NCBI RefSeq assembly: GCF_013343235.1
Contig: NZ_CP040094.1
Location: 5,017,001-5,081,000, forward strand
Length of the DNA stretch: 64,000 nucleotides
Reading direction: 5' to 3'
Source of the DNA: Nostoc sp. TCL240-02
GTDB taxonomy: Bacteria > Cyanobacteriota > Cyanobacteriia > Cyanobacteriales > Nostocaceae
Shown: one piece after another, positions 8,285 through 17,152 of the stretch
How the letters are laid out: every line of letters begins with the position of its first letter
How positions within the stretch are numbered: the first letter of the stretch is position 1
Made by a program: the position numbers and the translations under genes
Notes under the pieces: generated by a model
What the model was told of the DNA's origin: nothing
What the model saw: only the letters and a program-made list of their open reading frames with translations
Database searches by the model: none

Positions 8285-9949
8285 ATGAATTATACCCCGA
8301 TCGCCAAAGCGGCAGAATCTGCATCAAAATCTTCCATAGTATCAGCATCTCCAACTTTCCCAACCAGCGCACAAATTAGCTCTTGCTTGTATACATTCGG
8401 CGCATCCATAGTTGTTGCCTTTGTACTCTACATATTACTGTTCTATCTACTGCGATCGTTTCTTCGCCGCACAGAAAAAGATACAGCAGTGTTTATCCTT
8501 GGGATGTTACAAATCCCTGTAATCGTTATTTTTATCCTTGCAAGTCTAAAACTCTCACTGAGCCAACTAGAAACAAGGGGAATTATTAATTGGATTGATC
8601 GAGGACTCACGGCTTGTCTAATTCTTGCTTTGACTTATGGCATAAATGTGTTATTTACCGAAGCCGCAATTTACTACTTAAAAGTCTATGCTCGTAAAAC
8701 TGAGGCTGTTTGGGATGACGTATTAATTCCATTAATCCAAAATTTTATTCCAGTCATCACTTACGTAATTGGAATATCTCTCTTTTTTACTACTCTTGGG
8801 GTTGATTTAACAGGAATTGGGCTAGCAATCGGTAGTATTACTGTAGTGTTAGGATTGGCGGTAAAAGATATTTTAAGCGATTTTTTTAGTGGTTTAGTTT
8901 TGTTAGTTGATACACCTTTTAGATTTGGAGATGTCATCTCCATGCCAGATGGTTCAATTGCAATTATCAAACATATTGGTATCAGAGTGACCAAACTATA
9001 TTTGATTAACGAGCATTGCGAGGTGTATACACCAAACACAACTTTAGGAGGTCAAAATATAGTCAATCTTAGCCGTCCTACAACTCACTATGCTTATACA
9101 ATTCAAGTCTCAGTTAGAGTTGATGCTGATGCTGTTGTAGCAACAAACATTTTGCAACAAATTATCGTTGGTCATCCCGACACATTAGGTAATATTGATG
9201 AAAAACTTCAATTTTTGGACAGTTTTGCTGCATTGAGAGAAGCAGAGGGTGATAAACTATCAAAAAAAGAAGCTGGACGGCTACGTTTATTAGTTGAAAA
9301 AGATGTTAACAGTCAACTAAAAAAAATTGAACAAGCATTTGGAGATTTTGTTAGAGAAGTGAAGAAGCTAGAAAAAGGTGGATTGAATTCAGAAGAACGG
9401 GGAAATTTACAAAAAAGTTATCTTGAAATATTGAATTTTGTAGGACTGATAGCTATCACAGAACGTAAGAAAAATAAGGGAAAATGGCTGCAATCGCATC
9501 TAGAAGAACAAGTCCAAACTGAAAAATCAACTCTAATTAGCTTGATTCGCCAATGGTATCAAACTTGGTTAAAAGACCCCGATTTAGTAATTGAAGACCA
9601 ACATCTTTTACCAGATGAGTGGGAGCAGAAAATTGAACTTATGAAAATTAAACTAAATAAATTATTTCAGAAAATTTTAAACCCAGGCGTAGACGAAAGC
9701 AGATTAGATGACTACTCGTTAAAATTTGTCGAATGGCTACATGATAGTTTTAAAGAGTCTAATACTACCTGGAAAGAACCACAAGTTCAGCTAACTGATA
9801 TCCAAGGCTCTGCTATGCAATTTTCTGTGAGATTCTACGTTGATAATATTCAGTTAGAACATTGGCGGCGCGGAAACCGCATCCAAAATGAGGTGCGTCG
9901 AGAGATGGTACGGCGCTTAAGACAGGCTTATATCTACACATTAGGATAA
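8285..9949 (+). CDS. MscS-family mechanosensitive ion channel with long C-terminal extension
   Basis: MscS-type channels open under membrane tension and release solutes during osmotic downshock. The first 180 residues hold about four hydrophobic helices. The family core follows: a glycine/alanine-rich pore helix (GIGLAIGSITVVLGLAVKD), then DFFSGLVLLVDTPFRFGD, the hallmark MscS stretch, and a beta domain with VYTPNTTLGGQNIVNLSRP. The family's usual C-terminal alpha/beta domain is recognisable at the very end (MQFSVRFYVDNIQLEHWRRGNRIQ). Between the two lies about 190 residues of charged, lysine-rich, largely helical sequence (roughly residues 295-480) that canonical 286-residue MscS lacks; it could be a cytoplasmic regulatory or partner-binding insert. 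The start ATG is 4 bp after taggcacc, with no strong ribosome-binding site. Single-gene unit. Confidence 0.9.
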   Translation: MNYTPIAKAAESASKSSIVSASPTFPTSAQISSCLYTFGASIVVAFVLYILLFYLLRSFLRRTEKDTAVFILGMLQIPVIVIFILASLKLSLSQLETRGIINWIDRGLTACLILALTYGINVLFTEAAIYYLKVYARKTEAVWDDVLIPLIQNFIPVITYVIGISLFFTTLGVDLTGIGLAIGSITVVLGLAVKDILSDFFSGLVLLVDTPFRFGDVISMPDGSIAIIKHIGIRVTKLYLINEHCEVYTPNTTLGGQNIVNLSRPTTHYAYTIQVSVRVDADAVVATNILQQIIVGHPDTLGNIDEKLQFLDSFAALREAEGDKLSKKEAGRLRLLVEKDVNSQLKKIEQAFGDFVREVKKLEKGGLNSEERGNLQKSYLEILNFVGLIAITERKKNKGKWLQSHLEEQVQTEKSTLISLIRQWYQTWLKDPDLVIEDQHLLPDEWEQKIELMKIKLNKLFQKILNPGVDESRLDDYSLKFVEWLHDSFKESNTTWKEPQVQLTDIQGSAMQFSVRFYVDNIQLEHWRRGNRIQNEVRREMVRRLRQAYIYTLG

Positions 9950-10822
9950 CCTTTTCCCAAGTTTTTGACGACGCAATAAGGTATGTATATAACTCACAAC
10001 TTGGGTTAGTAATTGAATAATAGAATAGGGAGTTGAGAGTTATTATCTTGATCTCCCTCATCCTCTTCATCTCCCCCCACTCTGCTTTCTATTACCAGAG
10101 GTAATATCAAGTCCAAATAATCACTTATTATTAAAATCTAGAAAATTTATTAGGCTCTTACGTTACTTTTATGGTATGGCATTAAAATCACACTTTTATA
10201 GAAAGTCTCAAAAATTCAAAATCCAGTTGCAGCAAGGAACACGAGCTATGATTAGGTTTTATTTATTATTCAATTCCATAAAATGAACTGAAGAGCCATT
10301 TATTACAACAGTTTTTTGATAATAACTAACAGCTATAGCAATCCTAAATAAATTTTAAAAATAGATTAAGCACAATGTGCAATATATCTTAATTAAAAAA
10401 CGTATTTATTTTAAGAATTACCCATTGGCAAGATATACCAAATATAGAGAAGTTGAAAAACGACATTTTTCATAGGGGCACAGCATTGCTTGCCGCTAAA
10501 GAAGGCTTATTCGCTCTTATAAGGATATCCTGGAACAGCCCATTTTAGTTATACATATCATGATAATGTTGTACAGATGATAAGTTTTGTATATAATTGG
10601 TTTTCAAAAATTGCGACACTTTTGTGGAGCCATTTTTGAGAGCCTTAAAGAGGCCTTAATAATTTCAGAGTGAGCAGTATTTTTATTTCGCCAGAGATAT
10701 AAAACAGGATTAATTATATTTAGGCTTATTTCATCAGAAATTTATAATTGCGATCATTGTATTATGCGAGTATTACAACGATCAAATAAATTTGATCTGC
10801 AAAACTATAAAGGTTATACATT
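9950..10822. other. Long AT-rich spacer upstream of the RTX gene
   Basis: There are 873 bp with no convincing gene. A pyrimidine-rich block (gatctccctcatcctcttcatctcccc) at 10050-10078 resembles the complementary gagatgaggg-type repeat seen at 40-85. Long leaders before large secreted RTX genes often carry regulation, but I see no definable operator or riboswitch. Confidence 0.5.
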
Positions 10823-13495
10823 ATGTCCATTATTGTTGGTACTCCTAACAATGACTTTTTGGTGGGTACTAGTGGTGACGATCAGATTTCTGGTCGTGCA
10901 GGCAATGACAATATCTCCGGAGGCCTTGGAAATGACATCATTGATGGTGGAGAAGGCAACGATACTTTGGCTGGTAATGGCGGTGATGATACATTCAAGG
11001 GCGGTCGAGGTAACGACAGCATTGATGGTGGAGAAGGCAACGATACCGCAGACTATAGCAACTTAGGCAAAACAATTACCCTCTCAGGTGTAGGAACAAT
11101 TACCAAAGCTGGGGGTTTTGGAACAGATACAGTCTTTAAAGTAGATAGGGTAATTGCAGATGCAACTGTTGCCAATAACACTATAGATGCATCTCAATCT
11201 TTACCTGGGGTAGCTGCTGTTGCTGACTTAGAAGCCCAAACCATCTCTGCTCTCAACGTTCCTGGTCTAGGAACATTGACATTTAATGTAGTCAACTTTG
11301 ACAACGTTATCGGCACGATTAATAATGACACCCTTAAAGGCGACAGCCAAAATAACCAATTAACTGGTTTAGCTGGCAACGACCTAATTGATGGTAGAGG
11401 TGGCAATGACCTGATTGATGGTGGAGATGGCAATGACACATTGATAGGTGGTGATGGCGATGACACCTTTAAGGGTGGTCAGGGTAACGACAACATTGAT
11501 GGTGGAACTGGCTTTGATATAGCAGACTACAGCAAATTAGGTCAAACTATTACCCTCTCAGGTGTAGGGACAGTTATCAAAGCTGGTGGATTGGGGCAAG
11601 ACCAACTCTTGAAAGTAGATAAGGTTATTGCTGATGCCAGTGTTGCCAACAATACTATAGATGCCTCTCAATCTTTGCCTGGAGTAGCTGCTGTTGCCGA
11701 CTTAGAAGCTCAAACCATCTCTGCTCTTAACGTTCCTGATTTAGGAACACTGACATTTAATGTAGTCAACTTTGACAACGTTATCGGCACAATTAACGAT
11801 GACACCCTTAAGGGCGACGGTCAAAATAACCAATTAACTGGTTTAGCTGGTAATGACCTGATTGATGGTAGAGGTGGTAACGACATCATTGATGGTGGTG
11901 AAGGCAGTGATACGTTGTTTGGTGGTAATGGTAATGACACCTTTAAGGGTAGTCAGGGCAATGACAAGATTGATGGTGGAGTTGGTACAGACACCGCAGA
12001 CTACAGCAAACTAGGTCAAACTATTACCCTCTCAGGAGTAGGGACAGTTACTAAAGCTGGTGGATTGGGACAAGACCAACTATTGAATGTAGAAAAGATT
12101 ATTGCTGATTCTACTGTTGCCAATAACACTATAGATGCTTCCGCATCTTTAGCTGGTGTATCAATCACAGTTAACCTACAAAGCCAAACGTTGACAGCCA
12201 ATAACGTTCCTGGTCTAGGGACATTGCCATTTACTGTAGTTAACTTTGACGATGTAATCGGCACAAATGGAGATGACTTCATTGCTGGCGATAGCCAAAA
12301 TAATAAATTAACAGGCAATGGCGGCAATGACACATTTAGAGCTAGTAAAGGTGATGACAGTATTAATGGTGGTGATGGCTTTGATACAGCAGATTACAGT
12401 AGCTTAGGCAAGAAAATTACCCTCTCAGGTGTAGGGACAATTACTAAAGCTGGCGGTTTCGGAACAGATACAGTCTTTAAAGTAGATAGGGTAATAGCTG
12501 ATGCTAGTGTTGCTAACAACACTATAGATGCATCTCAATCTTTGTCTGGGGTTGCTGCCGTTGCTGACTTAGAAGCCCAAACTATCTCTGCCCTTAACGT
12601 TCCTGGTTTGGGAACATTAACATTTAATGTAGTTAACTTTGCCAATGTCATTGGCACAATTAACAATGACTCCCTTAAGGGCGACGGCCAAAATAACCAG
12701 TTATCTGGTCTCGCTGGTAATGACCTAATTGATGGTAGAGATGGTAACGACTTGATTGATGGTGGAGATGGCAATGACACATTGATAGGTGGTGCAGGCG
12801 ATGATACTTTCAAGGGCAGTCAGGGTAACGACAGCATTAATGGTGGAGATGGTTTAGATACAGCAGACTACAGCAAACTAGGCAAAGCCATCACCCTATC
12901 AGGTGTAGGACAAATCACCAAAGCTGGCGGCTTCGGAACAGACACAGTATTTAAAGTAGAAACAGTTATTGCTGATGCTGGCGTTGCGAATAACACCATA
13001 GATTCCTCTCAATCTGTTGCTGGTGTATCTGTCATCGCTAACTTACAGGAGCAAACTATCTCTGCCCTTAATGTTCCTAGTCTGGGGACAATAACATTTA
13101 ATGTACTCAACTTTGATAATCTCATCGGTACAAATGCAAGTGACAGCATTACTGGCGATAGCCAAAATAACCGATTAGAAGGTAAAGATGGTAATGACAC
13201 TATCTCCGGTGGCTTCGGTAATGACACCATCATCGGTGGACAAGGTAACGATATTCTCACCGGTGGTTTTGGTGCCGATAAATTTGTTTTCAATAATGTT
13301 AATGATGGTATTGACACCATTACAGATTACAACTTTGGTCAGAGTGACGTAATCCAAGTTTCTAAAGCAGGGTTTGGTACTACTAATCTTAGTGACTTTA
13401 CCTACGACTCTTCTAGCGGTAACTTGTCTTTCTTAGGAAATCAACTCGCCTTCATTGAAAATCTCTCATCCAATGTAAGTATTCAGTTGGTGTAA
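10823..13495 (+). CDS. RTX calcium-binding repeat protein, probably secreted by type I system
   Basis: The 890-residue product is built of glycine-aspartate nonapeptides (GGxGxDxxx, for example GGLGNDIID, GGEGNDTL, GGDGDDTF) that fold as calcium-binding beta-rolls. Between the RTX blocks a larger module of about 159 residues occurs five times (TADYSNLGKTITLSGVG... to ...VIGTINNDTLKGDSQNN). It lacks an N-terminal signal peptide. The C-terminus (GGFGADKFVFNNVNDGIDTI... then aliphatic ending) is the usual uncleaved type I secretion signal and terminal domain. No ABC exporter or membrane-fusion gene lies in the window, so secretion would rely on machinery elsewhere. No protease or lipase catalytic motif is visible, so a structural or cell-surface role is more likely than an enzyme. 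The start ATG at 10823 begins directly with an RTX-like motif (VGTPNNDFLVGTSGDD). Confidence 0.9.
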   Translation: MSIIVGTPNNDFLVGTSGDDQISGRAGNDNISGGLGNDIIDGGEGNDTLAGNGGDDTFKGGRGNDSIDGGEGNDTADYSNLGKTITLSGVGTITKAGGFGTDTVFKVDRVIADATVANNTIDASQSLPGVAAVADLEAQTISALNVPGLGTLTFNVVNFDNVIGTINNDTLKGDSQNNQLTGLAGNDLIDGRGGNDLIDGGDGNDTLIGGDGDDTFKGGQGNDNIDGGTGFDIADYSKLGQTITLSGVGTVIKAGGLGQDQLLKVDKVIADASVANNTIDASQSLPGVAAVADLEAQTISALNVPDLGTLTFNVVNFDNVIGTINDDTLKGDGQNNQLTGLAGNDLIDGRGGNDIIDGGEGSDTLFGGNGNDTFKGSQGNDKIDGGVGTDTADYSKLGQTITLSGVGTVTKAGGLGQDQLLNVEKIIADSTVANNTIDASASLAGVSITVNLQSQTLTANNVPGLGTLPFTVVNFDDVIGTNGDDFIAGDSQNNKLTGNGGNDTFRASKGDDSINGGDGFDTADYSSLGKKITLSGVGTITKAGGFGTDTVFKVDRVIADASVANNTIDASQSLSGVAAVADLEAQTISALNVPGLGTLTFNVVNFANVIGTINNDSLKGDGQNNQLSGLAGNDLIDGRDGNDLIDGGDGNDTLIGGAGDDTFKGSQGNDSINGGDGLDTADYSKLGKAITLSGVGQITKAGGFGTDTVFKVETVIADAGVANNTIDSSQSVAGVSVIANLQEQTISALNVPSLGTITFNVLNFDNLIGTNASDSITGDSQNNRLEGKDGNDTISGGFGNDTIIGGQGNDILTGGFGADKFVFNNVNDGIDTITDYNFGQSDVIQVSKAGFGTTNLSDFTYDSSSGNLSFLGNQLAFIENLSSNVSIQLV
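11050..13140 (+). repeat. Five tandem copies of a ~477-bp module in the RTX gene
   Basis: The motif ADYS(N/K/S)LG recurs near 11050, 11526, 12001, 12391 and 12868, giving spacings of about 476, 475, 390 and 477 bp. The third module is therefore about 87 bp (29 codons) shorter; it has lost RTX units after KLTGNGG. The copies are highly similar in DNA, so the gene can expand or contract by recombination. Confidence 0.85.
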
Positions 13496-13962
13496 AGTTC
13501 TATGGGTTACATCTCCATGAAAAGTTAAAGCTTTTTGCCCTTTGTTGTAGAAGCACTGACTATTAGTTTACACATAACAAATTGAGAGTGGTACAGACAC
13601 GAGTAATTGTCTTTGTACCCCAGGATAAAAGTTATGTTGCGAAAATAGAATGAGGTTGGGCTGGTAAAAGTATGAATTGTGTCAACTTTCACCAGCTAGC
13701 CCTCAAAAAATTTAGTTATTCAGTACTTTATATGCTAAACCAATCTGCTATAACCCTGAAAATATTGCTGTACGGCAAAAACAGACGTTATCTTTTAAAA
13801 TTTTACGCTTTTCTAGCATTTAGGTATTCTAAGCTCGAATTTAAAGCCAGATTTTGATGTTTAACTAATAATTTGGTGCAAAAAATACTGGGAAAAAAAT
13901 TTTTGGCAGCATAACCATTGAATATGGCAGTTGCTTTAACTCTCTCGAACCAACACACTAGG

Positions 13963-14082
13963 GCAAACGCATCTAAGGTATAATAATCCTTTACAAGTAA
14001 GGGATTTAGCCTTTGATAATTTAGGCTATTTTCTCGTCAATAGCCTTATATAGCAAGGTTTCCATAAATAGGATGCGTTTGC
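13963..14082. repeat. 120-bp element bounded by 11-bp inverted repeats
   Basis: The left end gcaaacgcatc and the right end gatgcgtttgc are perfect complements. Between them are small internal hairpins, including tagcct/aggcta and cctt/aagg. It may be a miniature inverted-repeat element or a structured RNA leader upstream of the exported-protein gene. No clear target duplication flanks it. The rest of the 670-bp spacer shows no gene. Confidence 0.45.
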
Positions 14083-14165
14083 TATGAACAATATACTGTT
14101 TAATTTTAGGTGTTGAATTATTCTGTTTTAATGATATTATTCTACAAAATTAAGGAGTGAGCTTG

Positions 14166-14972
14166 GTGCAATTTACAATCAATCCATTATTCAAGAAGCT
14201 GTCTGTAAAATATTTAACCGTAATTACAGCTATAGTCACAATTCTCCCATTACCAGTTAATGCAGCTACATTTTTAGTAACGGAACGCGCTGGTTTAGAA
14301 GGCAACGATCAAGTCAATTGGGGAAGTTTGGGTAAAGTATTCAATCCCTCTGCTCCTGACTTTTCTGTTTTTTTACCTAATTCTTTCTCAACAACATCCC
14401 AAGGTGGTTTAGGGTTAGATATAAATATAGCTCCAACTAATAATCCTCGGGTTACTCCACCGTTTGTTTTTCAAACTTTACCTTCCCCTGGAATTCGGAG
14501 TAACTTTGCTTTAGGTGATTTTATTCTCTTTGGAGGTATAGATCCAACAGGTTTTATCCCTCTTCCTCCTGGTACTCCTGATCCTGGTACTAAGGGTAAC
14601 GGTGAACCTTTAACAATTAGTTTTGACCAGCCTGTTTTTGGCGCTGGGGCTCAGATAGCTATAGACAGTAGTAAATTGAAAATTGAAACTTTTCTCAACG
14701 CTTTTGATAGCACCAATAACCTGTTGGCTAGTTTCTCAGTTCCAAATATTTCGTCCTTAGCATTAGATAATTCGGCAGTGTTCTTGGGGGTTCGTAGTGA
14801 CACTCCAAACATCTCACGACTAGTTTTTAGTAGTTCTGCTCCCCAATTTGGCTTGGCCATCAATCAGGTAAGCATTCTTGCAGTTCCCGAATCGACTTAT
14901 ACTTTGGCGATATTAGCTTTTGGTTTTTCTGGTGCTGTTTTGAAGCTACGCCAACGTAACTTAGCCAAATAA
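14166..14972 (+). CDS. Exported protein with PEP-CTERM-like C-terminal sorting segment
   Basis: A signal peptide is clear: basic start (KKLSVKY), hydrophobic core (LTVITAIVTILPLPV) and cleavage-like NAA. The mature part is rich in Pro, Ser, Asn and Phe and contains a segment (GNGEPLTISFDQPVFGAGAQI) of the sort found in cyanobacterial PEP-CTERM proteins. The end has the three-part sorting layout: VPES in place of VPEP, a hydrophobic stretch (TYTLAILAFGFSGAVL) and a basic tail (KLRQRN). The PEP proline is replaced by serine, so recognition by exosortase is uncertain. I place the start at the GTG of 14166, because AAGGAG at 14152-14157 is then 8 bases away; the upstream GTG at 14157 overlaps that ribosome-binding site. 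Function unknown, probably cell-surface or extracellular. Confidence 0.75.
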   Translation: MQFTINPLFKKLSVKYLTVITAIVTILPLPVNAATFLVTERAGLEGNDQVNWGSLGKVFNPSAPDFSVFLPNSFSTTSQGGLGLDINIAPTNNPRVTPPFVFQTLPSPGIRSNFALGDFILFGGIDPTGFIPLPPGTPDPGTKGNGEPLTISFDQPVFGAGAQIAIDSSKLKIETFLNAFDSTNNLLASFSVPNISSLALDNSAVFLGVRSDTPNISRLVFSSSAPQFGLAINQVSILAVPESTYTLAILAFGFSGAVLKLRQRNLAK

Positions 14973-15411
14973 TTAATTCTAATTAGTAATTTGGAAGAGG
15001 GTACAGTAGCCCACACCAAAATCTCTGATTAGGTGATCTGTAAAATGCTCTTTCCAAGGCACTTTGAGTAGTAAGATCCCCGTAGCAATGAGTACGTGGA
15101 GCCGCTTTCTCGTGTCGCTATCACTGATTAGTCCAAAGCTAAGGAGATTTTTGAATAAGAAATTACCAGATCAAACAGTCATTTTCCCATTAGGAAATCA
15201 CAACTAACTTTATAGATCAGGGCGATCGCACGGGATTTCTGAAATTCCTGCTGTATAAGGATATTGACGAAAAATAGGCTAACTTAAAAAAGCCAAAACC
15301 CTTGTTATTAAAGGATTCTTATACTTTAGATGCCTTTACCCTGCTCAATAGGTCGATCGGGTAATTTATTTTACGGAAATCATCTAGCACTGATTGTAAT
15401 TACGAATGATG
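14973..15411. other. Intergenic spacer, no gene seen
   Basis: Nothing beyond AT-rich sequence and one gcgatcgc octamer near 15223 is recognisable between the PEP-CTERM-like gene and the small minus-strand frame. Confidence 0.5.
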
Positions 15412-15681
15412 TTAGCAGTACTCGTTAACGTCACGATCAATACGACTTCTTTTGATGCTTACAAAGCGTCGAAATAGCTCGTGATTGAAGAAGTTGGAAG
15501 TTCCAGACATACTCCAACTTCTATCAGACGTAAATTCCGCAACATTTTGATCTTTAGCCAAATTAAAGTCAATGTCATACAAAGAAGTAGAACACATCAT
15601 AGAAGCTAAGATACAAAAAGCTATACGGAAGCACGAGATCGTAGTTGCTTTTATTAGTAGTATTACTGGCTTAATTTTCAT
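15412..15681 (-). CDS. Hypothetical small protein with N-terminal hydrophobic segment
   Basis: I do not recognise this frame. From the ATG at 15681 it gives 89 residues. The first 35 have the shape of a signal peptide or single membrane anchor (MKIKPVILLIKATT...AFCILASMMC). The rest is polar, with Ser, Arg and Asp, and ends in Cys. It lies divergent from the MFS gene. No strong ribosome-binding site is visible and codon use gives no firm support, so it may be spurious. Confidence 0.35.
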   Translation of the reverse strand: MKIKPVILLIKATTISCFRIAFCILASMMCSTSLYDIDFNLAKDQNVAEFTSDRSWSMSGTSNFFNHELFRRFVSIKRSRIDRDVNEYC

Positions 15682-15844
15682 AATGGGTTTATTCCACGCT
15701 ATTTCGCTCAACCACGCTCAAATACACGCATTTTGCTTGAACTGATTACTGATTGCATTCAATGGGTCTTTACGATTGAGCATTCCCTGCTGTGCATACG
15801 ACCAATCCAAGTTACACATGTTTTTTATAAAAGGGAATTGCACT

Positions 15845-17065
15845 ATGGAGAGCAAAAATAATAGCAGGCCTATATTGGTCTTATTTTTGACTGTATTTAT
15901 AGACCTACTGGGCTTCGGAATTATTCTGCCGATACTACCTTTATATGCTGAACAATTCGGCGCAAAACCTAATGAAGCCACTCTACTTGTAGCTATTTAT
16001 TCTTTAATGCAGTTCTTATTTGCACCAGTATGGGGCAGATTTAGCGATCGCTACGGTCGTCGTCCGGTTTTATTACTGACCTTATTCGGTTCTGTAATAG
16101 CATACGCAGGCTTAGGCTTTGCTAACTCATTATGGATGTTGTTTCTTGCTCGTAGTCTTGCGGGAATTATGGCAGGGAATATTAGTACTGCTCAGGCATA
16201 TATCGCAGATATTACCACGCCAACGAATAGAGCCCGTGGTATGGGCATAATCGGAGCAGCTTTTGGTCTTGGCTTCATTCTCGGCCCAGCTATTGGAGGT
16301 CTTCTCATCGGGTCAGATCCAGACAACGCTAACTTTCATTTACCGTCGTTGTTCTCAGGTGGATTATCTTTATTTGCATTGCTTTGTGCTTTGACGTTAG
16401 TTCCTGAATCTCTAAATTCTGAAACTAAAGCCAAAATGCAAGCTAATCGCCACCGCCGGCGACGGCTGAACTTATTACAACTGTCACAGCGTCCACAGTT
16501 TTGTGTGCTTGTAGGCATCTACTTTTTTGTTACCTTTGCAGTTGCAGCTATGGACTCTACATTAGCTTTATGGTCTAAGCAGCAATTAAATTGGGGCCCT
16601 CAACAAACTAGTTATCTTTTTGCTTTCATGGGGATTGTTAGCACAATTGTTCAAGGAGGACTAATTGGATTTCTCAAGAAACACTTTGGTGAAATCAAAT
16701 TACTTACTTTGGGGATATTAGGGTTAGGTTTAGGATTACTGCTAATTGGATTCTCACAAAGCTTAAGTTTATTGTTGGTCGCCACTACACTTGTGGCATG
16801 GGGAATTAGTGTCAGTCAACCAATATTGAATAGCCTAATTTCCCAGATGACAGCCCCAGAAGAGCAAGGACAAATATTAGGAATTGCCAGTTCTTGCTCT
16901 GCTTTAGCACGCATAGTTGGGCCAAGTTGGGCAGGGATTAGTTTTATGAAATTTGGGAGTGATTCTCCTTTTTTGAGCGGATTTTTAGTAATGATAGTAG
17001 CTTTGGTTCTTAGTTTACGAGTTACTAAAAGTGCATCTGAATCAAACAAAGAACGTATAGCCTAA
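15845..17065 (+). CDS. Major facilitator superfamily exporter (TetA/DHA1-like)
   Basis: The 406-residue product has 12 predicted membrane helices in two halves. The family motif A after helix 2 is clear (GRFSDRYGRRPVLL), and the motif-C region in helix 5 (GLGFILGPAIGGLL) marks it as a drug:H+ antiporter rather than an importer. The start at 15845 (MESKNNSRP) is chosen because it places helix 1 (VLFLTVFIDLLGFGIILPI) at the usual distance; the 23 upstream codons are not of family type. An IS4-family element is inserted directly after this gene, its target duplication (17061-17069) overlapping the stop codon without altering the protein. Substrate unknown. Confidence 0.9.
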   Translation: MESKNNSRPILVLFLTVFIDLLGFGIILPILPLYAEQFGAKPNEATLLVAIYSLMQFLFAPVWGRFSDRYGRRPVLLLTLFGSVIAYAGLGFANSLWMLFLARSLAGIMAGNISTAQAYIADITTPTNRARGMGIIGAAFGLGFILGPAIGGLLIGSDPDNANFHLPSLFSGGLSLFALLCALTLVPESLNSETKAKMQANRHRRRRLNLLQLSQRPQFCVLVGIYFFVTFAVAAMDSTLALWSKQQLNWGPQQTSYLFAFMGIVSTIVQGGLIGFLKKHFGEIKLLTLGILGLGLGLLLIGFSQSLSLLLVATTLVAWGISVSQPILNSLISQMTAPEEQGQILGIASSCSALARIVGPSWAGISFMKFGSDSPFLSGFLVMIVALVLSLRVTKSASESNKERIA

Positions 17066-17105
17066 AATCCAGAAGTGTTGAATGTTAAGAAAAATCCGAT
17101 AAAAA

Positions 17106-17133
17106 TAGCCCAAAATATGGTAGTTTTGGGCTA
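17106..17133. promoter_or_regulatory. Hairpin in the leader of the IS4 transposase
   Basis: The arms tagcccaaaa and ttttgggcta form a perfect 10-bp stem with an 8-base loop, between the left inverted repeat and the transposase start. In other insertion sequences such structures stop or sequester transcripts that enter from outside. The same hairpin is in copy 2 at 29118-29145. Confidence 0.6.
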
Positions 17134-17152
17134 AGGCTTAAAATATATTAGT

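Noticed and set aside
13672..13857. 61-residue plus-strand frame
   Set aside because: AT-driven low-complexity frame without start signal.
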